12,854 bases of DNA from Clostridia bacterium (GTDB lineage Bacteria > Bacillota > Clostridia > Christensenellales > Borkfalkiaceae): the NCBI GenBank assembly GCA_017457345.1, contig JAFTHR010000263.1, positions 1-12,854 of the forward strand, in the 5' to 3' direction. The position numbers and the translations under genes are program-made. Under the pieces are notes generated by a model. That model was not told where the DNA came from. It saw only the letters and a program-made list of their open reading frames with translations, and did not search any database. Shown here in pieces: positions 6,780 through 12,854 of this stretch. How positions within the stretch are numbered: position 1 is the stretch's first letter; the number at the start of each line of letters is the position of its first letter.

Positions 6780-6815
6780 AAAGAAAATTGACACGAATTA
6801 AGGAGCGAACGAGAT

Positions 6816-7247
6816 ATGAAAACCTATATGGCAAAAGCCGAAACGGTTGAAAGAAAATGGTATGTAATCGACGCTGCGGGTGTTCCCCTTGGCCGTCTTG
6901 CAACCAAAGTTGCCGCAACTCTCCGCGGTAAGAACAAACCCACCTTCACCCCGAATATCGACACGGGTGACTTCGTTATCGTTATCAACACCGATAAAGT
7001 GGTATTGACCGGTAATAAGTTAGAAGATAAATACTACAGATACCACACCGGTTTTATCGGCGGCTTAAAGGAAATTTCTTATAAGAAATTGATGGCTGAA
7101 AAGAGCGACCTTGCCGTTTACGAAGCGGTGAAAGGTATGTTGCCCAAAAACAGCCTTGGCAGAGCAACCATTAAGAAACTCAAAGTCTATAAAGGCGCAG
7201 AACACAACCACGCGGCACAAAAGCCCGAAGTACTCAGCGTAAATTAA
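6816..7247 (+). CDS. rplM: 50S ribosomal protein L13
   Basis: This 143-residue protein of the large ribosomal subunit is an early assembly protein that binds 23S rRNA. It matches the family along its whole length. Visible signatures are WYVIDA (15-20), PLGRLATKVA (24-33), GDFVIVINTDKVVLTG (51-66), YYRYHTGFIGGLK (73-85), MLPKNSLGR (108-116) and KVYKGAEHNH (123-132). The start fits AGGAG (6801-6805), ten bases upstream. It is first in an operon with rpsI, the usual arrangement, and probably under leader control. Confidence 0.98.
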   Translation: MKTYMAKAETVERKWYVIDAAGVPLGRLATKVAATLRGKNKPTFTPNIDTGDFVIVINTDKVVLTGNKLEDKYYRYHTGFIGGLKEISYKKLMAEKSDLAVYEAVKGMLPKNSLGRATIKKLKVYKGAEHNHAAQKPEVLSVN

Positions 7248-7260
7248 GGAGACGAGAATT

Positions 7261-7674
7261 ATGGCAAAATCGAATGTGAAAAAGAAACTTCAATTCTGGG
7301 GCACGGGCAGAAGAAAGAAAGCAATCGCCCGCGTGCGCCTTATTCCCGGCGGCAACGGTACGATCGTTATCAACGACCGTACGTTTGAAGACTACTTCCC
7401 TATGGGCACGTTGCAATATATCGTAAAACAACCCCTTGCACTTTTAGAAGTGGAAACGAAGTACGACGTATTCGTAAACGTAGTTGGCGGTGGTACGACC
7501 GGTCAAGCGAACGCAGTTCGTCTTGGTGTGGCTCGTGCACTTCTCGAAGCAGAAGAAGGAAGCCGTCCTGCACTCAAGAAAGAAGGCTTCCTTACGAGAG
7601 ATTCTAGAGCGAAGGAAAGAAAGAAGTACGGCTTGAAGAAAGCACGTCGCGCTCCTCAATTCTCGAAGAGATAA
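7261..7674 (+). CDS. rpsI: 30S ribosomal protein S9
   Basis: This 137-residue protein of the small subunit has a basic C-terminal tail that reaches toward the P-site tRNA. Signatures are GTGRRKKAIARVRL (14-27), GGGTTGQANAVRLGVARAL (76-94), then DSRAKERKKYGLKKARRA from 114 and the canonical end SKR. Length and ending are complete. The ribosome binding site AAGGAG (7246-7251) overlaps the rplM stop codon, so the two are tightly coupled. A strong terminator follows within 15 bases. Confidence 0.98.
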   Translation: MAKSNVKKKLQFWGTGRRKKAIARVRLIPGGNGTIVINDRTFEDYFPMGTLQYIVKQPLALLEVETKYDVFVNVVGGGTTGQANAVRLGVARALLEAEEGSRPALKKEGFLTRDSRAKERKKYGLKKARRAPQFSKR

Positions 7675-7686
7675 TATCAAGAAATC

Positions 7687-7719
7687 AAACCTCACAAACA
7701 TCCGTTTGTGGGGTTTTTT
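7687..7719 (+). terminator. Intrinsic terminator of rplM-rpsI
   Basis: A ten-pair stem, CCTCACAAAC (7690-7699) with GTTTGTGGGG (7704-7713, one T-G pair), has a four-base loop and six T's (7714-7719). A's at 7687-7689 can extend it. The ribosome binding site of the next gene begins only six bases later. Confidence 0.92.
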
Positions 7720-7737
7720 CAAATCGGAGGTAGAACT

Positions 7738-8454
7738 ATGCCGATCAAGGCGGTATTATTTGATAAAGACGGCACTTTGCTAGATTTCGACGCGTTATGG
7801 GTACCCGTTGCCGAACGGGCGTTTCGTAGCGTTCTTTCGGCGTACGGCGTAAGAGAAACGTTGTTAAAAGAATTGCTTTCGGCGATCGGTGTAAGCGGCG
7901 GTAAAACGGCAGTAGAAGGGTTGCTTTGCGGCGGTACGTACGGTCAAATCGGGGAAGCGGCGCACGCCGTACTTGCAAAAGTAAATCCTGCCTTGAAAGT
8001 AGAAGAAGTGACGGAGCGCACCGTTCGCGCCTTTCACGAATATATGGAGAGCGTTCCTCCCACGCCTTCTTGCAAAAACTTGCGCGGCGTGCTTTGCGCG
8101 CTCAAAAACCGCGGATTAAAACTTGCCGTGGTGACGAGTGACGACGCCGTTTGTACTCAAAAATGTTTGCAAGGGCTCGGCATAGAAGACGTGTTCGACC
8201 GCGTGTTCACAGACGACGGCGTACATCCGCCCAAACCAGATCCTTACTACTTGTCGGCGTTTTGCGCGTTAGAAGGGTTATCGCCTGCGGAAGTGGCTAT
8301 GGTAGGGGATACGCCTACGGATATGTTGTTTGCAAGAAACGGCGGCGCGCGCGGAATTGCGCTTGCTAAAACGGCAGAGAACGCCGCGGTGCTTTCCCGC
8401 TATACGAGCGAAGTGTTGCCCGATCCGTCCTATTTATTAGAGGCGCTGGTATGA
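7738..8454 (+). CDS. HAD-superfamily phosphatase (phosphoglycolate phosphatase-like)
   Basis: This 238-residue cytosolic hydrolase has all four HAD motifs: DKDGT (9-13, nucleophile Asp9 and acid Asp11), VTSDD (132-136, Thr133), KPDP (166-169, Lys166) and VGDTPTDM (189-196, Asp191 and Asp195). A helical cap (about 18-100) places it in subfamily I, with phosphoglycolate phosphatases and similar enzymes. The substrate cannot be told. The ATG at 7738 is supported by GGAGG (7726-7730), seven bases before it. A longer frame from GTG at 7708 would start inside the terminator stem. Its stop overlaps the start of the MATE gene (ATGA). With no space for a promoter after the rpsI terminator, it may be expressed by read-through. 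Confidence 0.9.
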   Translation: MPIKAVLFDKDGTLLDFDALWVPVAERAFRSVLSAYGVRETLLKELLSAIGVSGGKTAVEGLLCGGTYGQIGEAAHAVLAKVNPALKVEEVTERTVRAFHEYMESVPPTPSCKNLRGVLCALKNRGLKLAVVTSDDAVCTQKCLQGLGIEDVFDRVFTDDGVHPPKPDPYYLSAFCALEGLSPAEVAMVGDTPTDMLFARNGGARGIALAKTAENAAVLSRYTSEVLPDPSYLLEALV

Positions 8455-9746
8455 AGTTTAAACTTTGGAACTACATTTTACCGTCTGTAATTTCTATGGT
8501 GCTCGTGGGCACGTATACGAATATAGACGGGCTATTTATCGGCAACGTGACGGGGGACGACGGGCTTGCCGCCATCAACTTTGCTTGGCCGATCGTGGCG
8601 TTTATCACTTCGCTTGGAACGGGCGTTGGCGTGGGGGGATCGGTGCTCTTAAACCAACTGCGCGGTCAGGGAGATATACAGGGCGCGGAACGGATTAAAT
8701 CCACCATGCTGGGCGTGCTTGCAGGCGTTGGCGTTTTGTTCACCTTACTGTTTTTGTTTACTTATAAGCCGCTACTAGTTTTGATGGGAGCAAAGGGGCA
8801 GGTATTGATTTACGCCTGTGAATACTCAAAAATCGTGTCCCTGGGTGCGTTCTTTCAAATTATGGGCTCTGGGCTAGTGGCGCTTCTTAGAAACGAACAA
8901 AAAACCTATTTTTCTATGGTTTGCTGTATCGTGGGGCTCGTGGTGCATATCGTGTTAGACGCGTTTCTCGTGCAAACGTATACCCTTGCAGGGGTGGGCG
9001 TTTCCACGGTGCTTTCGCAAGCGGTGATTATGGTACTTTGCTTTTTGGCGCTCAAAGAGAAAGGGAAGAAATTTTCGTTTGCGTTTGATTTTAAAAACGT
9101 GTTGCCCATTTTAAAGGCTTCGTCTTCGCCGTTGGGGATCAATTTCGTTCCTTCCGTTGTGTTGCTTTTTACGAACTACTTTGCCGAAACGGCAGGCGGT
9201 ACGGCGGCGGTGAGTGCGTACGCGGTAATGAGTTATGCCGTTTACACGTTCGACTACGTATTCCAAGGGATTTGCGACGGTGTTCAACCGATCGTAAGTT
9301 TTTGCCACGGTGCGGGGGATAAGGAGCAAGAAAATCGTGCCTTAAAAGTTTCCGCGATTGTTTCGGTGGTTTGCGCGCTTGCGTTTGCGGCGCTTACGCC
9401 GTTGCTTATTTACGGCATGCCGAAGGTGTTTGCCACGAGTGCTCAAGCGGAAGAGATGATGAAAACGGGATTTATTTTCTACGCCTTTTCGTACCTGTTT
9501 AAGGCGGCGGTAAAGTACGTTGGATCGTACTACTATGCAATAGGCAAAACGGCACGCTCCAACTTGCTCGTTTACGCCGACCCGTTGTTCTTTACGCCCC
9601 TTCTTTTATGGGCGCTTTCTTCGTGGATGGGCTTAAACGGCGTTTGGCTTGCTATGACCGTTTCGCAAGTTTGTGTTTCGGCGCTTGGCGCGGCAACTTT
9701 TTTGTTGAAAAACAAAAAGAAAGATAAAGAAAACAGCCCCGTGTAA
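8451..9746 (+). CDS. MATE-family multidrug/cation efflux transporter
   Basis: This 431-residue inner-membrane protein has about twelve hydrophobic helices, the length and layout of the MATE family (two six-helix halves). The N-terminal half has the family pattern NIDGLFIGNVTG (24-35), INFAWP (42-47) and the cytoplasmic loop RGQGDIQGAER (71-81). Family members export drugs, metabolites or lipid-linked molecules in exchange for Na+ or H+. The substrate here is unknown. The C-terminus is a short Lys-rich cytoplasmic tail. Its ATG overlaps the HAD stop codon (ATGA, 8451-8454), so translation is coupled to the HAD gene. Its last codons form the left arm of the terminator. Confidence 0.92.
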   Translation: MKFKLWNYILPSVISMVLVGTYTNIDGLFIGNVTGDDGLAAINFAWPIVAFITSLGTGVGVGGSVLLNQLRGQGDIQGAERIKSTMLGVLAGVGVLFTLLFLFTYKPLLVLMGAKGQVLIYACEYSKIVSLGAFFQIMGSGLVALLRNEQKTYFSMVCCIVGLVVHIVLDAFLVQTYTLAGVGVSTVLSQAVIMVLCFLALKEKGKKFSFAFDFKNVLPILKASSSPLGINFVPSVVLLFTNYFAETAGGTAAVSAYAVMSYAVYTFDYVFQGICDGVQPIVSFCHGAGDKEQENRALKVSAIVSVVCALAFAALTPLLIYGMPKVFATSAQAEEMMKTGFIFYAFSYLFKAAVKYVGSYYYAIGKTARSNLLVYADPLFFTPLLLWALSSWMGLNGVWLAMTVSQVCVSALGAATFLLKNKKKDKENSPV

Positions 9747-9758
9747 GGGCTGTTTTTT
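9730..9758. terminator. Terminator overlapping the end of the MATE gene
   Basis: AAAACAGCCC (9730-9739) pairs with GGGCTGTTTT (9747-9756), and T's run to 9758. The MATE stop codon (9744-9746) lies in the seven-base loop, so the left arm is coding. On the minus strand the same stem ends in TTTTCTTT, so it could stop transcription both ways. Confidence 0.9.
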
Positions 9759-9975
9759 AACGCTTTTTTAAGCGCTTGGAGCGGGCTTCGTGGGCGGCGG
9801 CAAAGGACAAAAAAGCGTTTTCTTTTTCGCTTATCTTCGTAGTAGCGGTTGCGGATAAAATCTCGCGTTCACTTTCCGTTATTTGCGGGGGAGAAGGCTC
9901 TTTCGTGCGCGGATCGCCGCTTTGCGGCGTTGGCGCGCGGAAAAAACGGAACAGTCCAAACGGCTCCAAAGACAA
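9757..9975 (-). CDS. Possible small basic protein (doubtful)
   Basis: This open frame of up to 72 codons has no ATG. Candidate starts are TTG at 9975 or 9969. The latter lies nine bases after a G-rich AAGGGGGG-like site (9979-9984). The product has a Pro/Ser/Thr-rich middle and a charged helical end, SEKENAFLSFAAAHEARSKR, closing with KKR. Codon choice (GAA, AAA, ACG, GCG) resembles the neighbours, and the frame ends on the bidirectional terminator, as a convergent gene would. Against it, there is no clear promoter, no ATG, and an overlapping plus-strand frame of similar length. I recognise no family. Confidence 0.3.
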   Translation of the reverse strand: MSLEPFGLFRFFRAPTPQSGDPRTKEPSPPQITESEREILSATATTKISEKENAFLSFAAAHEARSKRLKKR

Positions 9976-10033
9976 AATCCCCCCTTTTTTTCATAATTTT
10001 CACGCAATAAACGAAAAAAGTCGGCGTTTTTAA

Positions 10034-10062
10034 TTGCTTTAATCGGTAATTTGATCTATAAT
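10034..10062 (+). promoter_or_regulatory. Promoter of the large surface lipoprotein gene
   Basis: TTGCTT (10034-10039) and TATAAT (10057-10062) have a 17 bp spacer, the same boxes as the aldolase promoter. Transcription would start near 10069, about 63 bases before the ATG at 10132. Confidence 0.83.
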
Positions 10063-10131
10063 AGAGTATGCATTGATATTCTCGAAAAGTACACTCTAAA
10101 TTCGGGGAAGACCAAATTAAGGAGTCCAAAA

Positions 10132-12372
10132 ATGCGAAAGAATGTAAAAAAACTCGTTAGTGTAATCGCGGCGGCGGCAATGTCGGCGTCTGTTTTGGCG
10201 TTGTCCTCTTGCGGTGATTCCTATAATCAAACGGCACTCCCGGGAGACGTTTCCGGTACGGTGGTTTCCAACGGTGGTTTCGTTGTAGAAAAAGGCAACT
10301 ACGTATACTTTATCAACGGCACGGAAAGTTATTCCGCGAACAACACTTATGGCGAAGTGACGAAAGGCGCACTTATGCGCATTAGCAAAACCAACTTGGC
10401 GGCGGGGAACTACTCGGCTTCCGAAACGGTTGTGCCTTTGGTAATTTCCACGGAAAACAAACAAGCCGGCTTTTATATTTACGGCGATTATATCTATTTT
10501 GCAACCCCCACGTCGGATAAATACTTAGACGGCGTAGTGGCAAACACGCATATCGACTTTAAGAGAGCAAAACTCGACGGGTCGGAAACAATGAAGGATA
10601 ACTTCTTCCGTTTGAGTGATAATAGCGTGCAATTCCGCTACGTGGAAGTGGGAGGCGTTGTGTACTGTATGTACGTAGAAAACGGTGTTTTGAAATCTTA
10701 TAACACGGCTACGAACACAACGAGCGTGCTTGCAAGCGGTGCGGATGAATACTATTTTAACCTTTCCGACAAAACGGATGCGAACGTGTATTACACAATG
10801 AACGTAAAGCATAGATTAGACGGAGACGATACGCTTTACAACCAAATCTACACGGTAAACGCAACGGCAACGGCAACGGTGAATGCAGATGCGGTGTCTT
10901 ATACCGTAAACGGCGGCAGAACGTACGCGTTTGATAAAGAATACTGCGAAGAAAACGTAAAAGGCTTTAACGCGAGCGACTACGCCACCTATCCGTACGT
11001 AAATCTCGGCACGTTGGTGCTCGACGGGATCGGTGCGGACAAAACGATCAATTTGACCACACAATATAATAACGGGGCAGACGTGCAATCGGCAACGGCT
11101 GCAACGCCGAACGGATACAGTTATTCCTTGGAGCGCTATACGAATAGCGGTATCTACTTCACGAGAGTAGAAGCAGGGGTAGCGTCTCCTGAAACGCCGT
11201 TCTACTATTTGCCTACGTCGGCAACCGCGGCAACGTGGAACACCGTATCGGGCAACACCACGGCGTTCAAAATCACGGCGAACTATAACCAAGGCAGCGC
11301 CTATTTCCTTGCGCCGAACGCAGGGGTGCATCAGTATTTATACGTAGATACGAACGATAAGAACCTTTATCGCGGTGAAACGGATGCAAGCGGCAACGAA
11401 CTCACGCCCGTGTGCATTTCCGAAAGTGTAGACACGGCGGAAATCTCGTTCGTACAAGGCAGCTACGCATATTTCTACGGCAGCGGTTCGGTAGGAAGCA
11501 ATTTAAGCCGTGTAAACTACACGGGTACGAAGGAAAACTACCACCCTTGGCGCGCAGACGAATTCCCCGAATATCAAACGGAAAAGATTTTAAAGTTGGA
11601 ATGGAATACGTCTTGGTTCGTTCCCGAACTCGTAGGCAACTACCTGTTCTATGCAAACACCGTAAACACGGCGAACAACTACGTGTACGTTGTTCCGCTG
11701 AAAGGGAGCAATGCAGACGGAAGCATCACCACGGCGGAATTGAAAGCGTTTAACGAAAAATACACCGATATTCAAGAATATCTCACCGAAGCGGCGGAAG
11801 AAGACGGTATGGTGGAAAACGCCTTGCGCTACTATTTCGCAACGGGGAAATTAGACGTGTACGAGAATTTGAAAGCGCAGTTCACCGAAGATCAAGTGAA
11901 ACTTGTGAACGCGTTTGTAGCGTACGACGGCGAGCATAAGGACTATAAGTTCGAAAAATACTTTACCGCACCTATCGGCGCTATGAGTGCTAGCGATCAA
12001 GAAATTTTGAACAAAACTTGGAGCGAACTTATCTACGTTGTAGATAGCACCGAAACGCCGGGAACGGGTTTCCCCGTATGGGCAATCGTGCTCATTAGTG
12101 TGGGTGGCGGCTTGCTCGTTGCCGCAGGGGTTGCCGTGCCTATCATCATCCATGCGAAGAAGAAAAAGAAAGCGGCGGAAAATTACGAAAAGACGCGCGT
12201 AAAGAAATATATCGACACGACGGACGATAAGTCTATCAACGTATACGAGGACGAAGCGGAAACGGCGGAAGAGCCCGTAAAAGAGCAAGAAACGGTTGTT
12301 GCGGCAGAAGAAACGGTTGCACCGGTTAAAGAAAACGCCGAAGAAGTAGCACAAGAAGAAAGTGCTGAATAA
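10132..12372 (+). CDS. Large lipoprotein with C-terminal membrane helix and acidic cytoplasmic tail
   Basis: This 746-residue protein starts at ATG 10132, preceded by AAGGAG (10119-10124). A longer frame from TTG 10051 would start upstream of the transcription start. It has a type II signal peptide (RKNVKK, hydrophobic core, lipobox LSSC with Cys27). The long ectodomain (about 30-640) is rich in Tyr, Asn, Thr and Gly, with repeated strand motifs such as GNYVYFING (55-63), DYIYFAT and AYFYGSG. These resemble DUF5050 or other beta-propeller blades. A helical segment precedes residue 640. Near the end are a membrane helix, PVWAIVLISVGGGLLVAAGV (648-667), continuing to about 673, a stop-transfer HAKKKKK, and an acidic Glu/Ala/Val-rich tail (about 690-746). 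If both anchors are used, the ectodomain is tethered at both ends. No enzyme motif is seen; a sensor or envelope scaffold is a guess. Confidence 0.8.
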   Translation: MRKNVKKLVSVIAAAAMSASVLALSSCGDSYNQTALPGDVSGTVVSNGGFVVEKGNYVYFINGTESYSANNTYGEVTKGALMRISKTNLAAGNYSASETVVPLVISTENKQAGFYIYGDYIYFATPTSDKYLDGVVANTHIDFKRAKLDGSETMKDNFFRLSDNSVQFRYVEVGGVVYCMYVENGVLKSYNTATNTTSVLASGADEYYFNLSDKTDANVYYTMNVKHRLDGDDTLYNQIYTVNATATATVNADAVSYTVNGGRTYAFDKEYCEENVKGFNASDYATYPYVNLGTLVLDGIGADKTINLTTQYNNGADVQSATAATPNGYSYSLERYTNSGIYFTRVEAGVASPETPFYYLPTSATAATWNTVSGNTTAFKITANYNQGSAYFLAPNAGVHQYLYVDTNDKNLYRGETDASGNELTPVCISESVDTAEISFVQGSYAYFYGSGSVGSNLSRVNYTGTKENYHPWRADEFPEYQTEKILKLEWNTSWFVPELVGNYLFYANTVNTANNYVYVVPLKGSNADGSITTAELKAFNEKYTDIQEYLTEAAEEDGMVENALRYYFATGKLDVYENLKAQFTEDQVKLVNAFVAYDGEHKDYKFEKYFTAPIGAMSASDQEILNKTWSELIYVVDSTETPGTGFPVWAIVLISVGGGLLVAAGVAVPIIIHAKKKKKAAENYEKTRVKKYIDTTDDKSINVYEDEAETAEEPVKEQETVVAAEETVAPVKENAEEVAQEESAE

Positions 12373-12474
12373 AAGGAAAAAAGAAGGAAAACTCTCTTAA
12401 CAAAAGTAACACGGCGATTTTTCATAAAAAAGCAAAAAAAATTATAGAAATTGAGAAAAACGGGTAAAAAATAG

Positions 12475-12503
12475 TTTACAAAAACAGAAAATAACAATAT
12501 AAT
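12475..12503 (+). promoter_or_regulatory. Promoter of the zinc-ribbon protein gene
   Basis: TTTACA (12475-12480) and TATAAT (12498-12503) have a 17 bp spacer. The leader of about 56 bases includes a small hairpin, TCGCA/TGCGA (12513-12525). Confidence 0.83.
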
Positions 12504-12565
12504 ATAGCAAAATCGCATCATGCGAAGGGTTCGGCAAAACTAAACGACGAGAGGGAAAATACGAG

Positions 12566-12854
12566 ATGGCAAACTATGTACTGTGTCCGCGCTGCGAACT
12601 TAATTATATCGACGAGGACGAACAAGAATACTGCGAAGTCTGCTTAAAAGAAATGAACGGAGATAAAACGTTTATCGACGGGTTAGAAGAAAACGAATCG
12701 CAAGAAGAAACGGAACTTTGCCCTATTTGCGGGGAGAACTATATGGCGTTCGGCGAAACCATGTGCGAGGCTTGCAAAAAGAAGAACGCATACGAAGAAG
12801 ATTCGGAAGAAGATCCCGACGACGACGCGTGGAGATCGTATCTCGACGAAGACC
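12566..12854 (+). CDS. Acidic protein with two zinc-ribbon-like Cys4 motifs (3' partial)
   Basis: The frame is open to the right edge, with 96 complete codons visible. Translation begins MANYVLCPRC, preceded by GAGAGGG (about 12549-12555). Cysteines occur in two sets of paired CxxC: C7/C10 with C23/C26, and C52/C55 with C67/C70, each the spacing of a small zinc ribbon. The sequence between and after them is strongly acidic, with runs such as EEDSEEDPDDD (77-87). Zinc ribbons bind nucleic acid or protein partners. The acidity makes direct DNA binding by this part less likely. What follows beyond the window could define the function. I do not recognise the family. It has its own promoter. Confidence 0.75.
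   Translation, partial: MANYVLCPRCELNYIDEDEQEYCEVCLKEMNGDKTFIDGLEENESQEETELCPICGENYMAFGETMCEACKKKNAYEEDSEEDPDDDAWRSYLDED

Noticed and set aside
7708..7737. Upstream GTG start for the HAD phosphatase
   Set aside because: It lies within the right arm of the rpsI terminator; the ATG at 7738 has a well-placed GGAGG.
9776..10033. Plus-strand frame of 85 codons after the MATE gene
   Set aside because: It starts with TTG without a ribosome binding site, lies directly after a strong terminator and runs up to the next promoter.
10051..10131. Upstream TTG start for the large lipoprotein
   Set aside because: It overlaps the -10 box and precedes the expected transcript start; the extension would also spoil the signal peptide.
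12183..12521. Minus-strand frame opposite the acidic tail of the large lipoprotein
   Set aside because: Ser/Val/Phe-rich antisense of Glu/Ala/Lys-rich coding DNA, crossing the next gene's promoter.

Overview
The window looks like a chromosomal segment from an uncultured member of Clostridia (Bacillota), probably a gut lineage. The evidence is an rplM-rpsI operon with a structured leader, strong AGGAGG-type ribosome binding sites, five sigma-A-type promoters each with a 17 bp spacer, many short intrinsic terminators, and lipoproteins with Gram-positive-style lipoboxes. Taxonomy below class level is a guess. I see no tRNA, rRNA, CRISPR array, transposase or phage gene.

Region 1 (1-2915, + strand) is a two-gene operon cut by the left edge. 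It holds a membrane-anchored McrB-like AAA+ ATPase/GTPase with a very glycine-rich linker. Four bases later comes a DUF2357 (McrC-like) protein with a C-terminal zinc ribbon. This is the part most likely to be a poorly described system. Region 2 (2916-4204) holds one AT-rich glycosyltransferase-like gene. A duplicate of the 3' end and terminator of the upstream operon flanks it on its far side, which suggests an inserted cassette.

Region 3 (4221-6421, - strand) has two separately transcribed genes: a secreted lipoprotein of unknown function and class II fructose-bisphosphate aldolase. Each has its own promoter and ribosome binding site, and each is followed by a terminator. Region 4 (6422-6815) is a long divergent intergenic stretch with a GC-rich alternating purine/pyrimidine island, an A-rich tract, the rplM promoter and an L13-type leader RNA.

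Region 5 (6816-9758, + strand) is rplM-rpsI, a terminator, then a HAD phosphatase translationally coupled to a MATE transporter. The last two have no room for their own promoter directly upstream and may depend on read-through. Region 6 (9757-12854) has a doubtful small minus-strand ORF, then a large surface protein that appears anchored at both ends (lipid at the N-terminus, membrane helix at the C-terminus). The final gene, cut by the right edge, encodes an acidic protein with two zinc-ribbon-like Cys4 motifs.

Most genes here are housekeeping or envelope functions. The parts worth follow-up are the McrB/DUF2357 pair, the repeat-flanked glycosyltransferase and the double-anchored lipoprotein.
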